Below, in pieces: positions 8,947 through 17,738 of a DNA stretch of 64,000 nucleotides; positions within the stretch are counted from its first letter, which is position 1, and every line of letters starts with the position of its first letter. The position numbers and the translations under genes are program-made. The DNA lies in assembly GCA_963675435.1 (NCBI GenBank), contig OY776216.1, forward strand, positions 372,001 to 436,000, read 5' to 3'. Below the pieces are notes generated by a model. The model did not search any database and had not been told where the DNA came from. It saw nothing but the letters and a program-made list of their open reading frames with translations. The DNA comes from Saccharicrinis sp963675435 (GTDB lineage: Bacteria > Bacteroidota > Bacteroidia > Bacteroidales > Marinilabiliaceae).

Positions 8947-9498
8947 TTAGAAATCATCCTCTTCATTATCATCATCATTGATATATAAATCAACTAAGCC
9001 TTCTGGTAGATTAACTTCTATGGTCTTTTCTTGTTCAACAACTGCAATAATAAAATCTGGGTTAATTGGTATTAGTATTTCATCACCCTCATAATCAATT
9101 ATAAATAGCGGATTATTTGAGATCTCATTAATACCGGTGATAACACCAATATTTCCTTTTGTTTGATCAACTACTTTAAATCCAACAAAAGCTGCAGTTT
9201 GAAAGTCATCCTCAGTACTTGAATTTACAGACTCTGTATACACTTCTGATCCTGAAAGTTCACGTGCTTTATCTTCAGTTTCAACATCCTCTAATTTGAT
9301 CAATAATGTTTTACTTCCTTTAACACGCCATGATTCAATAAAAAACGGAACCAATCCATTATCAATATCCAATAAAAGAAACTCAGAATCGAAATCTTCG
9401 CTATAAAATCCATCAAATAACGAAACGGATATTTCTCCTTTAACTCCATGTGGTTTACCTATATACCCCACTTTTACACACTGCTCTTTTTGAATCAT
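8947..9498 (-). CDS. rimM: Ribosome maturation factor RimM
   Basis: RimM assists assembly of the 30S head domain by binding S19. The 183-residue product begins with the family signature VGYIGKPHGVKGEISV, and the middle shows the PRC-barrel boundary (AAFVGFKVVDQTKGNIGVI) with LIPINPDFIIAVV. A short acidic tail (DDDNEEDDF) ends the protein. It lies downstream of rpsP on the same strand, as in many bacteria, but a terminator hairpin at 9548-9575 separates them. trmD and rplS, the usual further partners, are not here. Confidence 0.93.
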   Translation of the reverse strand: MIQKEQCVKVGYIGKPHGVKGEISVSLFDGFYSEDFDSEFLLLDIDNGLVPFFIESWRVKGSKTLLIKLEDVETEDKARELSGSEVYTESVNSSTEDDFQTAAFVGFKVVDQTKGNIGVITGINEISNNPLFIIDYEGDEILIPINPDFIIAVVEQEKTIEVNLPEGLVDLYINDDDNEEDDF

Positions 9499-9547
9499 AA
9501 TATCAATTATTTAGGACTGATAAAATTATAAAATATTAGATACAAAA

Positions 9548-9577
9548 AAACCCTCATTATAAAATGAGGGTTTTTAT
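9548..9577 (-). terminator. Terminator after rpsP
   Basis: On the minus strand the stem CCCTCAT / ATGAGGG, extended by A/T pairs, is followed by a run of T. It lies between rpsP and rimM and would limit read-through into rimM. Confidence 0.75.
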
Positions 9578-9616
9578 TTCTTCGCATTTATATTAAATGC
9601 TCAAATTCTTTCTGAA

Positions 9617-10177
9617 TTACTCAGCAGCAGGAGCTTCTGGCTCATCAGTAGCTTCTTCAGCTTCTGTTGTTTCTTCAGCAGCAGCCTCAGCAGTTGCAGC
9701 CTCAGCTTCAGCAGCTAATTCAGCGTTCCTTTTAGCGATAGCTTCAGCTCTTTCGCTGTTAATTTTAGCTTCACGTTCAAGATTTGCTTTTGCAGCTTCA
9801 GCAGCTTTACCTTCAAGACCGTCAATCTTAGCTTGAACTTTTGCTTGCTTTTCTGTTAACCAAGCATTAAATCTTTTTTCAGCTTCAGCCTCATCAAAAG
9901 CACCTTTTTTAACACCATCTAATAAGTGTTTTTTCATCAAAACACCTTTATACGACAAAATTGCTCTTGCTGTATCAGTTGGTTGTGCTCCGTTGCTTAA
10001 CCAAGTTAATGCTTTATCGAAATTTAAATCGACTGTAGCAGGATTTGTGTTTGGATTGTAAGATCCAATACGCTCAATGTATTTACCATCACGTGGTGAT
10101 CTGCTATCTGCTACCACAATGTGGTAGAAAGCGTTTCTTTTACGCCCGTGCCTAGCTAATCTAATTTTTACTGGCAT
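9617..10177 (-). CDS. rpsP: Small ribosomal subunit protein bS16 with Ala/Glu-rich tail
   Basis: S16 binds 16S rRNA during early 30S assembly. The start is set at MPVKIRLARHGRKRNAFYH (10177); 22 upstream in-frame residues are excluded because that stretch contains the promoter. The S16 core occupies about residues 1-85. After it comes an extension of about 100 residues, first Lys/Ala/Glu-rich and helical, then almost only Ala, Glu and Thr. Such tails are usual in Bacteroidota S16, whereas the E. coli protein has 82 residues. The role of the tail is unknown. Confidence 0.95.
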   Translation of the reverse strand: MPVKIRLARHGRKRNAFYHIVVADSRSPRDGKYIERIGSYNPNTNPATVDLNFDKALTWLSNGAQPTDTARAILSYKGVLMKKHLLDGVKKGAFDEAEAEKRFNAWLTEKQAKVQAKIDGLEGKAAEAAKANLEREAKINSERAEAIAKRNAELAAEAEAATAEAAAEETTEAEEATDEPEAPAAE

Positions 10178-10231
10178 GTGTTTAAATTTTATTTGTTTTA
10201 CAAATGTTGCAAAAACTCTGTTTTGCGGCCG

Positions 10232-10239
10232 CAAAGATA
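10232..10239 (-). promoter_or_regulatory. -7 promoter element of rpsP
   Basis: The minus strand reads TATCTTTG followed by C, a perfect TAnnTTTG box, about 55 bases before the rpsP start. The expected transcript start falls in or just before a GCGGCCGC sequence (10225-10232), an unusually GC-rich 5' end for this genome. Confidence 0.65.
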
Positions 10240-10290
10240 GCAATTATTTTTCAATGCAACTCATTTGAAGTAAAATAATTACATCATAAG

Positions 10291-11076
10291 TTAACCCAAT
10301 ACTACTTTTTCAATGGTATTTAAAACACCATCCTTATTATTATCTGGAGCCAGAAACGAAGCAATATTTTTTATATCAGGATGTGCATTTTCCATTGCAT
10401 AACTATATTTGGCCATTTTCAACATCTCTAAATCATTCAGATAATCACCAAACGCCATTGTTTCATCATTTGAAACACCAAGTTTTTCCTGTACAATTTT
10501 TAGCGCCATTCCTTTATTAACTTCTATTGGCATTATATCAATCCATTGATCACTGGATGGAGCTATTGCTAAATGCTCGTTATACTTTTGCCAAATTTCC
10601 CAACTATTATTTTTCCATGTTTTACTGTCGAATAATGCTATTTTCAAAATAGTTTCATCCAAACTCATTAAATCATCAACAATTTCAAGACCTTTATAAT
10701 ACTTACTTGCTTCCGGCAAGAATTCTTCCTGACTCTTCTCTATGTATGAAGTATGCATACCACAAACCGTAATATAAACGCCTTCTGTAGCTCGAGCATC
10801 TTTAATAATTGATTGTACAAAAGACATATCAAGAGGCTTTACAACAATAGGCTCCTCATCCATATTAATAAAAGCACCATTATCACAAATAAAAAGAATA
10901 TTATGGTTGAAAAAATTAAACTGAGGCACAAGAGAATATGATGGCCTACCACTCGCAACAGCAAACTTTATTCCCTTCTCCTGTAGTTTAGTATACACTT
11001 GCTTAAACTTCGGAGAAAGCTCCTTCTCATCATTCAACAAGGTTCCATCCATATCCGATACAATTAATTTTATCAT
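10291..11076 (-). CDS. Cof-type HAD-IIB family phosphatase
   Basis: This cytosolic HAD hydrolase of about 261 residues probably dephosphorylates a sugar phosphate or similar small metabolite. The start is placed at MIKLIVSDMDGTLLN, because an upstream in-frame extension would overlap the neighbouring gene. Motif I is DMDGT (residues 8-12), motif II lies in FAVASGRPSY, and the late motif is MAFGDYLNDLEML. The C2B-type cap lies between them. It begins five bases after the DUF3810 gene ends, so the two are probably cotranscribed. Confidence 0.85.
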   Translation of the reverse strand: MIKLIVSDMDGTLLNDEKELSPKFKQVYTKLQEKGIKFAVASGRPSYSLVPQFNFFNHNILFICDNGAFINMDEEPIVVKPLDMSFVQSIIKDARATEGVYITVCGMHTSYIEKSQEEFLPEASKYYKGLEIVDDLMSLDETILKIALFDSKTWKNNSWEIWQKYNEHLAIAPSSDQWIDIMPIEVNKGMALKIVQEKLGVSNDETMAFGDYLNDLEMLKMAKYSYAMENAHPDIKNIASFLAPDNNKDGVLNTIEKVVLG

Positions 11077-11080
11077 ATAG

Positions 11081-12151
11081 TTACTTTTTAAATATTTCAT
11101 TATTCGTGTTTGATAGATAGTAATCAATAATCAGCTGGACCACACCTCCATAATCTCTAATACCTTTTTCCACTTGATTTGATTTCAAATAGGCATCATT
11201 TACTTTTCGTGCTGCCTCATCTATTTTTTCACTCCTTAAATGTTTCCAATATTCTCTTCGCGCTCTAAAGTCCGAAACTACTTCAGGTCTTATTTTTTTT
11301 ATAATTTCCTTTTGATCTGTTACGGCTCTTGATTGATACAAAAAGAACCCCAAAGCATAAAGCCACCCACTATAATTGGTAAATTGATCATCTGAATGAA
11401 CAGTTATCATCCATGCATAAAAATTAGCTTCAGCCTCACTTGTAATTCCTAGCTGATGACTCATTTCGTGGGCTGTTACTATTGGCTTATCCCAAACTGA
11501 TAAATAAGCATTAACGTGCACTTCATTAAAAAAAGGACCATAATAACCTAATATGGAAGCCTTAGCAAAAAAATCACTAAACAAAATATGCTTAACACGT
11601 CTTTGCCCATTAGGATAATTATAATTTAAAGTACTTTGTAGTTGCTCTATTGAAGGTTCTAGTACTGATTGATAATTGATACTATCTTTACCAACAAATG
11701 AAAGGTACGATTTGTTTGTGTTCTCAATTACCAAATTTAAAACCTCAATTAATGTTTCTTTATTAGCATCAGATTTTTCAATTCCTATACGATCGTGAGC
11801 ATCCTGCCTTAAATAATTAAATCCCCAGAACCAATAAAATAAAAAATATACAATGGCTAACATCTGGGCAAATCTGAGGAAAAACCATTTTAAGGATCTT
11901 ATCCTAAAAATTACCAGACCTACTCCTAACATTATTATTAAAACCAATGTAACATAAAATGCATCGTCTAACGAAAATGGAAATACACTTGAAAAATGAG
12001 ATAGAACATAAGCAATTAAAGGATATATCGACCGGGCATAGATACGTTCTGTTAAAGCCGCATTATTCTTAAAAACAACAAAAGTAATGTAAGTGAATAA
12101 TGCTAATAAAAAAGGAATAGATGGTTTGAAATATTTTTTGAAGTAAAGCAT
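11081..12151 (-). CDS. DUF3810 family membrane protein with HExxH motif
   Basis: The 356-residue protein has two or three N-terminal membrane helices (about 11-28, 40-52, 64-82) and another at about 92-112, followed by a soluble domain. That domain contains TAHEMSHQLG with an HExxH zinc motif at 228-232 and SEAEANFYAW, whose glutamate is a plausible third ligand. This is the arrangement of gluzincin-type metalloproteases, and DUF3810 is a family I associate with it. Peptidase activity and substrate are inferred, not shown. A minus-strand -7 box (TATATTTG, 12195-12202) lies 44 bases upstream. Confidence 0.8.
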   Translation of the reverse strand: MLYFKKYFKPSIPFLLALFTYITFVVFKNNAALTERIYARSIYPLIAYVLSHFSSVFPFSLDDAFYVTLVLIIMLGVGLVIFRIRSLKWFFLRFAQMLAIVYFLFYWFWGFNYLRQDAHDRIGIEKSDANKETLIEVLNLVIENTNKSYLSFVGKDSINYQSVLEPSIEQLQSTLNYNYPNGQRRVKHILFSDFFAKASILGYYGPFFNEVHVNAYLSVWDKPIVTAHEMSHQLGITSEAEANFYAWMITVHSDDQFTNYSGWLYALGFFLYQSRAVTDQKEIIKKIRPEVVSDFRARREYWKHLRSEKIDEAARKVNDAYLKSNQVEKGIRDYGGVVQLIIDYYLSNTNNEIFKK

Positions 12152-12194
12152 TGTATGGATTTGAAAGGTATTCTTATTACTTTCGCTAAGGCAA

Positions 12195-12202
12195 CAAATA
12201 TA
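12195..12202 (-). promoter_or_regulatory. -7 promoter element of the DUF3810 gene
   Basis: The minus strand reads TATATTTG, a perfect TAnnTTTG match, in the divergent gap between the DUF3810 gene and mpl. Confidence 0.5.
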
Positions 12203-12248
12203 ATGCTAATTTGTAAGCCAATTTTTAACTGTTGATTTAATTTATGTT

Positions 12249-13604
12249 ATGCATATTCATTTTATAGCTATTGGCGGTGCAGCTATGCACAACTTAGCCA
12301 TTGCACTTCATTCAAAAGGATATAAAGTTACAGGATCAGACGATGAAATATTTGATCCATCAAAAAGCAGACTCCAAAAACATGGCTTATTGCCTGAAGA
12401 GTATGGGTGGTTTCCTGAAAAAATAAATGATCAAATTGATGTTATCATTTTAGGAATGCACGCACGAAAAGATAATCCTGAACTTATAAGAGCACAGGAA
12501 CTAAATTTAAAAGTATATTCTTATCCAGAGTATTTATATGAACAATGTAAAGATAAAAAGAGAGTAGTTATTGGAGGAAGTCATGGTAAAACAACGATTA
12601 CTTCGATGGTGATGCATGTATTAAAAACCTTGAATTACAAATTTGACTACATGGTAGGCGCCCAAATTGAAGGGTTTGATACCATGGTCAGCCTATCGCA
12701 TGATGCTCCTATTGCAATCTTTGAAGGAGATGAATATTTATCTTCACCTATAAATCTACGCCCTAAATTCCATTGGTACAAACCTCATATTGCTCTGTTA
12801 ACTGGTGTTGCCTGGGATCACATCAATGTTTTCCCAACCTGGAATAATTATGTTGAGCAGTTCAAGATCTTTTCAGACTCTCTTGAGAAAGACGGTACCC
12901 TTGTTTGGTACCTTTTAGATGAAGAATTACAAAAAATTTCCAAAACATTACGCAAGGATATCAAGTCATTAGCATACGATGAAATTGAATCTTGTGTAGA
13001 AGATGGACAAACTACCATAACTTTTAATGGTAAAAAATATTTTCTGTCAATTTTTGGAGGCCATAACCTACAAAACCTTAATGGGGCAAGACTTGCATGT
13101 GCAGAATTAGGTATAGACGATGAAGCTTTTCTCAAAGCCATCTCTTCTTTTAAAGGAGCTGCCAAAAGATTACAAACACTAAAGCAAACAGATCAATCTA
13201 CTATATACCTAGATTTTGCACATTCTCCATCAAAACTCAAGGCAACAGTTGACGCAGTAAAAAATCAAAATATAGAAAGAACATTAGTGGCCTGTATGGA
13301 ACTACATACTTTTAGCAGTTTAAATAAAGACTTTCTGCCACAATACAAAGGCACAATGAACAAGGCTGATATAGCCTTTGTATATTTTAATCCTAAAGTA
13401 GTTGAGCATAAAAAATTACCCAGAATAACTATTGATGAAGTTTCAGCTGCTTTTGGTTCGGATAATGTTAAAGTATTTGACAATACTGAATTATTACAGA
13501 AAGAACTTAAAGATATTGAATGGAGAAATAAGAATCTGTTACTAATGAGCTCCGGAAACTTTTCAGGCATTAACTTCAACACCTTTTCTAACGAGTTGAT
13601 CTAA
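12249..13604 (+). CDS. mpl: UDP-N-acetylmuramate:L-alanyl-gamma-D-glutamyl-meso-diaminopimelate ligase
   Basis: Mpl attaches recycled murein tripeptide to UDP-MurNAc, saving peptidoglycan fragments. The 451-residue protein has the Mur ligase three-domain plan: an N-terminal Rossmann-like IHFIAIGGAAMHNLA, the ATP loop GGSHGKTTITSM at 109-120, the EGDEYLSSPIN segment typical of Mpl rather than MurC, and a C-terminal domain with YLDFAHSPSKLKATVDAV. Its presence implies meso-DAP peptidoglycan and active wall recycling. It stands alone and ends in a terminator. Confidence 0.92.
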   Translation: MHIHFIAIGGAAMHNLAIALHSKGYKVTGSDDEIFDPSKSRLQKHGLLPEEYGWFPEKINDQIDVIILGMHARKDNPELIRAQELNLKVYSYPEYLYEQCKDKKRVVIGGSHGKTTITSMVMHVLKTLNYKFDYMVGAQIEGFDTMVSLSHDAPIAIFEGDEYLSSPINLRPKFHWYKPHIALLTGVAWDHINVFPTWNNYVEQFKIFSDSLEKDGTLVWYLLDEELQKISKTLRKDIKSLAYDEIESCVEDGQTTITFNGKKYFLSIFGGHNLQNLNGARLACAELGIDDEAFLKAISSFKGAAKRLQTLKQTDQSTIYLDFAHSPSKLKATVDAVKNQNIERTLVACMELHTFSSLNKDFLPQYKGTMNKADIAFVYFNPKVVEHKKLPRITIDEVSAAFGSDNVKVFDNTELLQKELKDIEWRNKNLLLMSSGNFSGINFNTFSNELI

Positions 13605-13615
13605 TATTCATACTC

Positions 13616-13667
13616 TTAAGGGGATACAAGTGGTAATTTCACCTTACAAATCCCCTTAATAATTTTG
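13616..13667 (+). terminator. Terminator after mpl
   Basis: TTAAGGGGA (13616-13624) pairs with TCCCCTTAA (13651-13659), and the tail TAATTTTGATT is T-rich. Confidence 0.65.
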
Positions 13668-13892
13668 ATTCTACACCACTTCCTTACCTATAACCTGAAA
13701 AAAGATTACTTTCCAAACACTTGCACTAACTGATTATCTGAACATTACAAAATGTCACATTTTTGTCACGCCAAAAAATAAACATTTACATGACCTAAAG
13801 CGTAATAATAAAATAAAAAATGATCTAATTCAGAATATTGAAATCTGGAGTCTTGAAATTATTTATATTTTTTCGTAATTTGATAAGAACTT

Positions 13893-14588
13893 ATGACGTG
13901 TTTAATCAAACAAAATACTATGAGTATCTTCATTTTGAGAATTTCATTAATAATCTTCGCTGGGGAATTGTGCTGGGGAACTTTAAGAATCACGTTTAAA
14001 AACACATTTGTATTCTTTATTGGATCTGCATTTTTATTGGTCATGGTTGCCATTGCATGCATTGGCTTTACTGTAGCACAAAAAGGTCTGATACATTTAA
14101 TTTGGACTGTTCCCTTTGCTATTGTTATGATTATAGCTAGTTACTATTTTCTTGCTAAAAAAGTAAAAGCTCCCATTCAGCACTCTACCAAAGTTGTTAA
14201 AAAAATAAGTAATAAGGACATTACTGCTAATATCGATGAGAAATTTAAGTATGAGAAATACGAGATTAAAGATATTGTAGAATCTGTTCAGCAACTTATT
14301 ACGTCTACAAGAGAATTCATGTACGATTTGGATATAAGTATAACTGAATTACTTAATTCAATTTCTCAAATTAACTCTAGTACCAGTGCTATATGTAATA
14401 GTGCTAGTAAGCAGTCCATCGGCATTGAAGAAATATCTACTTCTATAGAAGAAATGAATATTGGGGCAGGACAAATAAATGCTTCCATACAAGAACGTAC
14501 TAAGTCTGTTCAGGAAAATGCTGCTTCAAGCGAGGAGCTAAACGCCGCATTTGGTTCATTGCTTGATACTGCCCTACAAATATTGTAA
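13893..14588 (+). CDS. Abbreviated methyl-accepting chemotaxis-like membrane protein
   Basis: The product is 231 residues long from 13893 (an alternative ATG lies at 13920). Two membrane helices (about 38-62 and 68-88) are followed by a HAMP-like stretch and then a heptad-rich region with SKQSIGIEEISTSIEEMN and NAASSEELNAA. The latter resembles the C-terminal helix of a chemoreceptor signalling domain. The hairpin tip that binds CheA/CheW, and the matching N-terminal helix, are absent. No sensor domain exists. It could be a remnant or a specialised membrane coiled coil. No che genes are nearby. Confidence 0.55.
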   Translation: MTCLIKQNTMSIFILRISLIIFAGELCWGTLRITFKNTFVFFIGSAFLLVMVAIACIGFTVAQKGLIHLIWTVPFAIVMIIASYYFLAKKVKAPIQHSTKVVKKISNKDITANIDEKFKYEKYEIKDIVESVQQLITSTREFMYDLDISITELLNSISQINSSTSAICNSASKQSIGIEEISTSIEEMNIGAGQINASIQERTKSVQENAASSEELNAAFGSLLDTALQIL

Positions 14589-14727
14589 AGTTATATTTGT
14601 ACAAACGAGCAGAAGTCATATTAGTACATCATTCATTAAAACACAAAGCGATTCAAACAGCATAAACTATAGTAAATCGAGAAGAATAATTAAATATTTC
14701 ACCTATTTCTAACACATTTTAAGGGCT

Positions 14728-15162
14728 ATGGTAACATACAATTACAACGAGAGGGAAGAATACATAGAAGCTGTATTTAAAGACAAAATCAATCAAGGGG
14801 AAATCGTAAATTATATCAACTCTTTAATGAAAGAGAATCATTTACCGGATAACCTAAAGGGAATAATTGATGCCAGAAATGCATCCTTTATATTTCACCC
14901 TGCAGACTTGTATAACATTATTGAGGTCAATGTAAAAATGTTTAGCCGCTTTAACACACTTAAGGTAGCTGTAATTATAACAAATCCTGTTGATACTGCA
15001 CTAGCGATGATCTTCACGCGTTTAATTCAATTAGAACGATATCAATTTAAAGTCTTTACTACTCCAGAGGCAGCTGAAAGGTGGATTTCTAAAGTTCATT
15101 CAAACGAAAATCAAAGGAAATATCCTAATAACACATTTGCCAAAAACATATTGCCAAATTAA
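14728..15162 (+). CDS. Small cytosolic protein, STAS/SpoIIAA-like fold suspected
   Basis: The 144-residue product has no signal peptide or membrane segment. Its alternating pattern (EEYIEAVFKDKI, GIIDARNASF, LKVAVIITNPVDTALAMIFTRL, YQFKVFTTPEAAERWI) resembles small STAS-like proteins of Bacteroidota, in which a strand ending in Asp precedes a helix and the C-terminal segment carries TPEAAERWI. I infer the fold only from this pattern. It follows the chemoreceptor-like gene by 139 bases. Partner and function are unknown. Confidence 0.5.
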   Translation: MVTYNYNEREEYIEAVFKDKINQGEIVNYINSLMKENHLPDNLKGIIDARNASFIFHPADLYNIIEVNVKMFSRFNTLKVAVIITNPVDTALAMIFTRLIQLERYQFKVFTTPEAAERWISKVHSNENQRKYPNNTFAKNILPN

Positions 15163-15188
15163 AATGATTTTTTGAATCACTATAAAAA

Positions 15189-15216
15189 AAGGGGTTTGCA
15201 TGTTTGCAAACCCCTT
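15189..15216 (-). terminator. Terminator of ahcY
   Basis: AAGGGGTTTGCA and TGCAAACCCCTT form a 12-bp perfect stem with a four-base loop. The minus strand then runs into seven T, so it terminates ahcY and could also serve the plus-strand gene ending at 15162. Confidence 0.8.
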
Positions 15217-15240
15217 CATATTTATATCGAAAATACCTTC

Positions 15241-16665
15241 TTAATATCTATAATGCTCTGGCTTATATGGTCCCTCTTGAGGAACTCCAATATAATCAGC
15301 TTGCTCTTTAGATAATTGAGTTAATTTTACGCCTAGCTTTGCTAAGTGTAAACGTGCCACTTCCTCATCTAATTTCTTAGGTAATGTATATACACCAACT
15401 TTATAATCTTTTTCCCACAATTCTAATTGAGCTAATGTTTGGTTTGTGAATGAGTTACTCATCACAAAACTTGGGTGACCAGTTGCATTACCAAGATTTA
15501 CCAAACGACCTCTGGAAAGAAGAATAATTGCATGACCATCAGGGAATTCAAACATATCCACCTGAGGTTTGATGTTCTTTTCTTTAATTCCAGGGAATTT
15601 TTCAAGTTTCTCAACTTGAATTTCATTATCAAAGTGTCCAATATTACAAACAATAGCTTGATCTTTCATTTTAGCCATGTGATCAATAGTAATAATATCC
15701 TTATTACCGGTTGTTGTAACATAAATATCAGCTTCAACTAAAGCCTCTTCAGTAGTAGTAACCTCAAAACCTTCCATTGCTGCTTGTAATGCACAAATTG
15801 GATCAATTTCAGTAACCAATACTCTGGCACCAAATCCACGCATACTTTGGGCACATCCTTTACCTACATCACCATAACCACAAACAAGCACAGTTTTACC
15901 TGCTACCATAACATCTGTACCACGCTTAATCCCATCAGCTAAACTTTCTCGACATCCGTATAAGTTGTCAAACTTAGACTTTGTTACAGAGTCATTCACA
16001 TTAATGGCAGGGAACAACAATTCTCCTTTTTCCATCATGTGGTATAAACGGTGAACACCAGTTGTTGTTTCTTCACTTACACCTTGACATTTTACTGCAG
16101 CTTTTGTCCAACGAGTAGGATTTTTTGCTAATACTTCCTTTAATTTAGCAACAAGCTCACGAAAATCTTCACCTTCTCCTGATAGATCTTTATCTAAAAT
16201 TGAGCTATCTTTTTCAGCCTCGCATCCAAGGTGAATCATCATTGTTGCATCACCACCATCATCTACAATTAAATCTGGTCCTTCACCATTACCAAAATCC
16301 AAAGCTCTCTCTGTACACCACCAATATTCTTCAAGTGTTTCGCCTTTCCATGCAAATACAGGTACACCAGATTCTGCAATAGCTGCTGCTGCATGATCCT
16401 GTGTACTATAAATGTTACAGCTACACCATCTTACCTCAGCACCTAAAGCAACTAAAGTTTCAATTAAAACTGCAGTCTGTACAGTCATATGAAGAGAACC
16501 CATAATTTTAGCACCTTTCAAAGGTTTAGATTCTCCATATTTATCTCTCAATGCCATTAATCCTGGCATTTCTTTTTCTGCTATCTCAATTTCTTTTCTT
16601 CCAAACTCAGCCTCTGCCATATCCTTAACTTTGTATGGAAGAGTATCTGTTAAAATTTCAGACAT
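15241..16665 (-). CDS. ahcY: Adenosylhomocysteinase
   Basis: AhcY splits S-adenosylhomocysteine into homocysteine and adenosine, keeping methylation going and returning homocysteine to methionine synthesis. The 474-residue length matches the bacterial form with the 40-residue insertion. Signatures include LHMTVQTAVLIETL, the NAD loop VCGYGDVGKGCAQSMRGFGA, the substrate segment NVNDSVTKSKFDN and the C-terminal KPEHYRY. A -7 box at 16691-16698 lies 26 bases upstream. Together with metY it points to an active methyl cycle. Confidence 0.97.
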   Translation of the reverse strand: MSEILTDTLPYKVKDMAEAEFGRKEIEIAEKEMPGLMALRDKYGESKPLKGAKIMGSLHMTVQTAVLIETLVALGAEVRWCSCNIYSTQDHAAAAIAESGVPVFAWKGETLEEYWWCTERALDFGNGEGPDLIVDDGGDATMMIHLGCEAEKDSSILDKDLSGEGEDFRELVAKLKEVLAKNPTRWTKAAVKCQGVSEETTTGVHRLYHMMEKGELLFPAINVNDSVTKSKFDNLYGCRESLADGIKRGTDVMVAGKTVLVCGYGDVGKGCAQSMRGFGARVLVTEIDPICALQAAMEGFEVTTTEEALVEADIYVTTTGNKDIITIDHMAKMKDQAIVCNIGHFDNEIQVEKLEKFPGIKEKNIKPQVDMFEFPDGHAIILLSRGRLVNLGNATGHPSFVMSNSFTNQTLAQLELWEKDYKVGVYTLPKKLDEEVARLHLAKLGVKLTQLSKEQADYIGVPQEGPYKPEHYRY

Positions 16666-16690
16666 ATTTAAGTATTTTTGTTATAGACTG

Positions 16691-16698
16691 CAAAAGTA
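16691..16698 (-). promoter_or_regulatory. -7 promoter element of ahcY
   Basis: The minus strand reads TACTTTTG, a perfect TAnnTTTG match, at a suitable distance from the ahcY start. Confidence 0.5.
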
Positions 16699-16733
16699 GT
16701 AAAAAAAGAGCAAACTATCAGATAATTATAAAA

Positions 16734-17675
16734 TTAGCCGATGTAATCCTTCAGTAGATTACGAATAGTTAACTCATCATTCTTTAATTGAGCAACCAAC
16801 GCTTCAAGCCCATCAAATTTTTGTTCTTCACGAACTTTTTGAATAAACGAAACAGTCACTTCTTCTGAATAAATATCTTGATTAAAATCCAGAATATGAA
16901 CCTCAATGCTAAGTTCAAATTCATTTGAATTTATTGTGGGACGAACTCCAACATTAAGCATTCCTCCATATTGTTTTCCAATTACATTAACCAAACATGC
17001 ATAAACTCCCTTACCTGGAATAAGTTTATAATGTTCATTTGGTTTAATATTAGCCGTTGGATATCCTAATTTTCTTCCTAATTTTTTACCCCCTGTTACT
17101 GTTCCAAAAATAGAATAATCATAACCTAATATTCGATTGGCCTCAAATACTCTACCTTCGTTTAATAAATTACGAACTGCCGTTGAACTTACAGCCACTT
17201 CGCCCTCATAAACAGCATCCACCCTGGATATTGTGAAATTATATTTTTCGGCTAATTGTTGATATACTTTGAAATCATGAACCCGATCTCTTCCAAATCT
17301 ATGATTGTATCCTACAACCAAATGTTTCATTTTAATTTTTTCAATCAAAATCTCAATAATAAACTCTTCGGCTGTTTTTGATGCCAGTTCCTTATCAAAA
17401 GGTAAAAGAAACAATTGCTCAATGCCCTGCTGACTAATGATAACCGTTTTCTCATCCAAAGTGGTAATGAACTGTAACGAGTCAACTTCTTTTTTCAAGA
17501 CCATTCTAGGATGTGGCCAAAAAGTTAAAACAGTAGGAGTAAGTGATTTTTCTTTCGATACATCCATTACATGACTAAGTAATTTCTTATGTCCTGCATG
17601 AACTCCATCAAACATTCCTAAAGTCACTACTGTATCTGCACCACTATACGATTCCGGATTTGAATATACCTTCAT
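16734..17675 (-). CDS. ribF: Bifunctional riboflavin kinase / FMN adenylyltransferase
   Basis: RibF converts riboflavin to FMN and then FAD. The N-terminal nucleotidyltransferase half shows TLGMFDGVHAGHKKLL and the VVGYNHRFGRDR motif; the C-terminal kinase half shows GKKLGRKLGYPTANI and MLNVGVRPT. Length (313 residues) is typical. It has a single-gene look: 63 bases separate it from the LytTR regulator gene upstream on the same strand, so read-through from that operon is possible. Confidence 0.95.
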   Translation of the reverse strand: MKVYSNPESYSGADTVVTLGMFDGVHAGHKKLLSHVMDVSKEKSLTPTVLTFWPHPRMVLKKEVDSLQFITTLDEKTVIISQQGIEQLFLLPFDKELASKTAEEFIIEILIEKIKMKHLVVGYNHRFGRDRVHDFKVYQQLAEKYNFTISRVDAVYEGEVAVSSTAVRNLLNEGRVFEANRILGYDYSIFGTVTGGKKLGRKLGYPTANIKPNEHYKLIPGKGVYACLVNVIGKQYGGMLNVGVRPTINSNEFELSIEVHILDFNQDIYSEEVTVSFIQKVREEQKFDGLEALVAQLKNDELTIRNLLKDYIG

Positions 17676-17738
17676 TTCACTTTCTAAATTTGGCTACAAA
17701 ATTACTTTAAAAATTGAGAATTAATAAAAAACATAGAT

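Noticed and set aside
9597..9836. 79-residue plus-strand Ala/Ser-rich frame opposite rpsP
   Set aside because: It is the antisense shadow of the repetitive Ala/Glu codons of the S16 tail.
10225..10232. GCGGCCGC as a regulatory site
   Set aside because: A lone GC-rich octamer next to the rpsP -7 box; there is no second copy or symmetry partner to support a function.
12848..13582. Two 105-residue minus-strand frames inside mpl
   Set aside because: They lie wholly opposite a confident gene, have no start context and no recognisable features.
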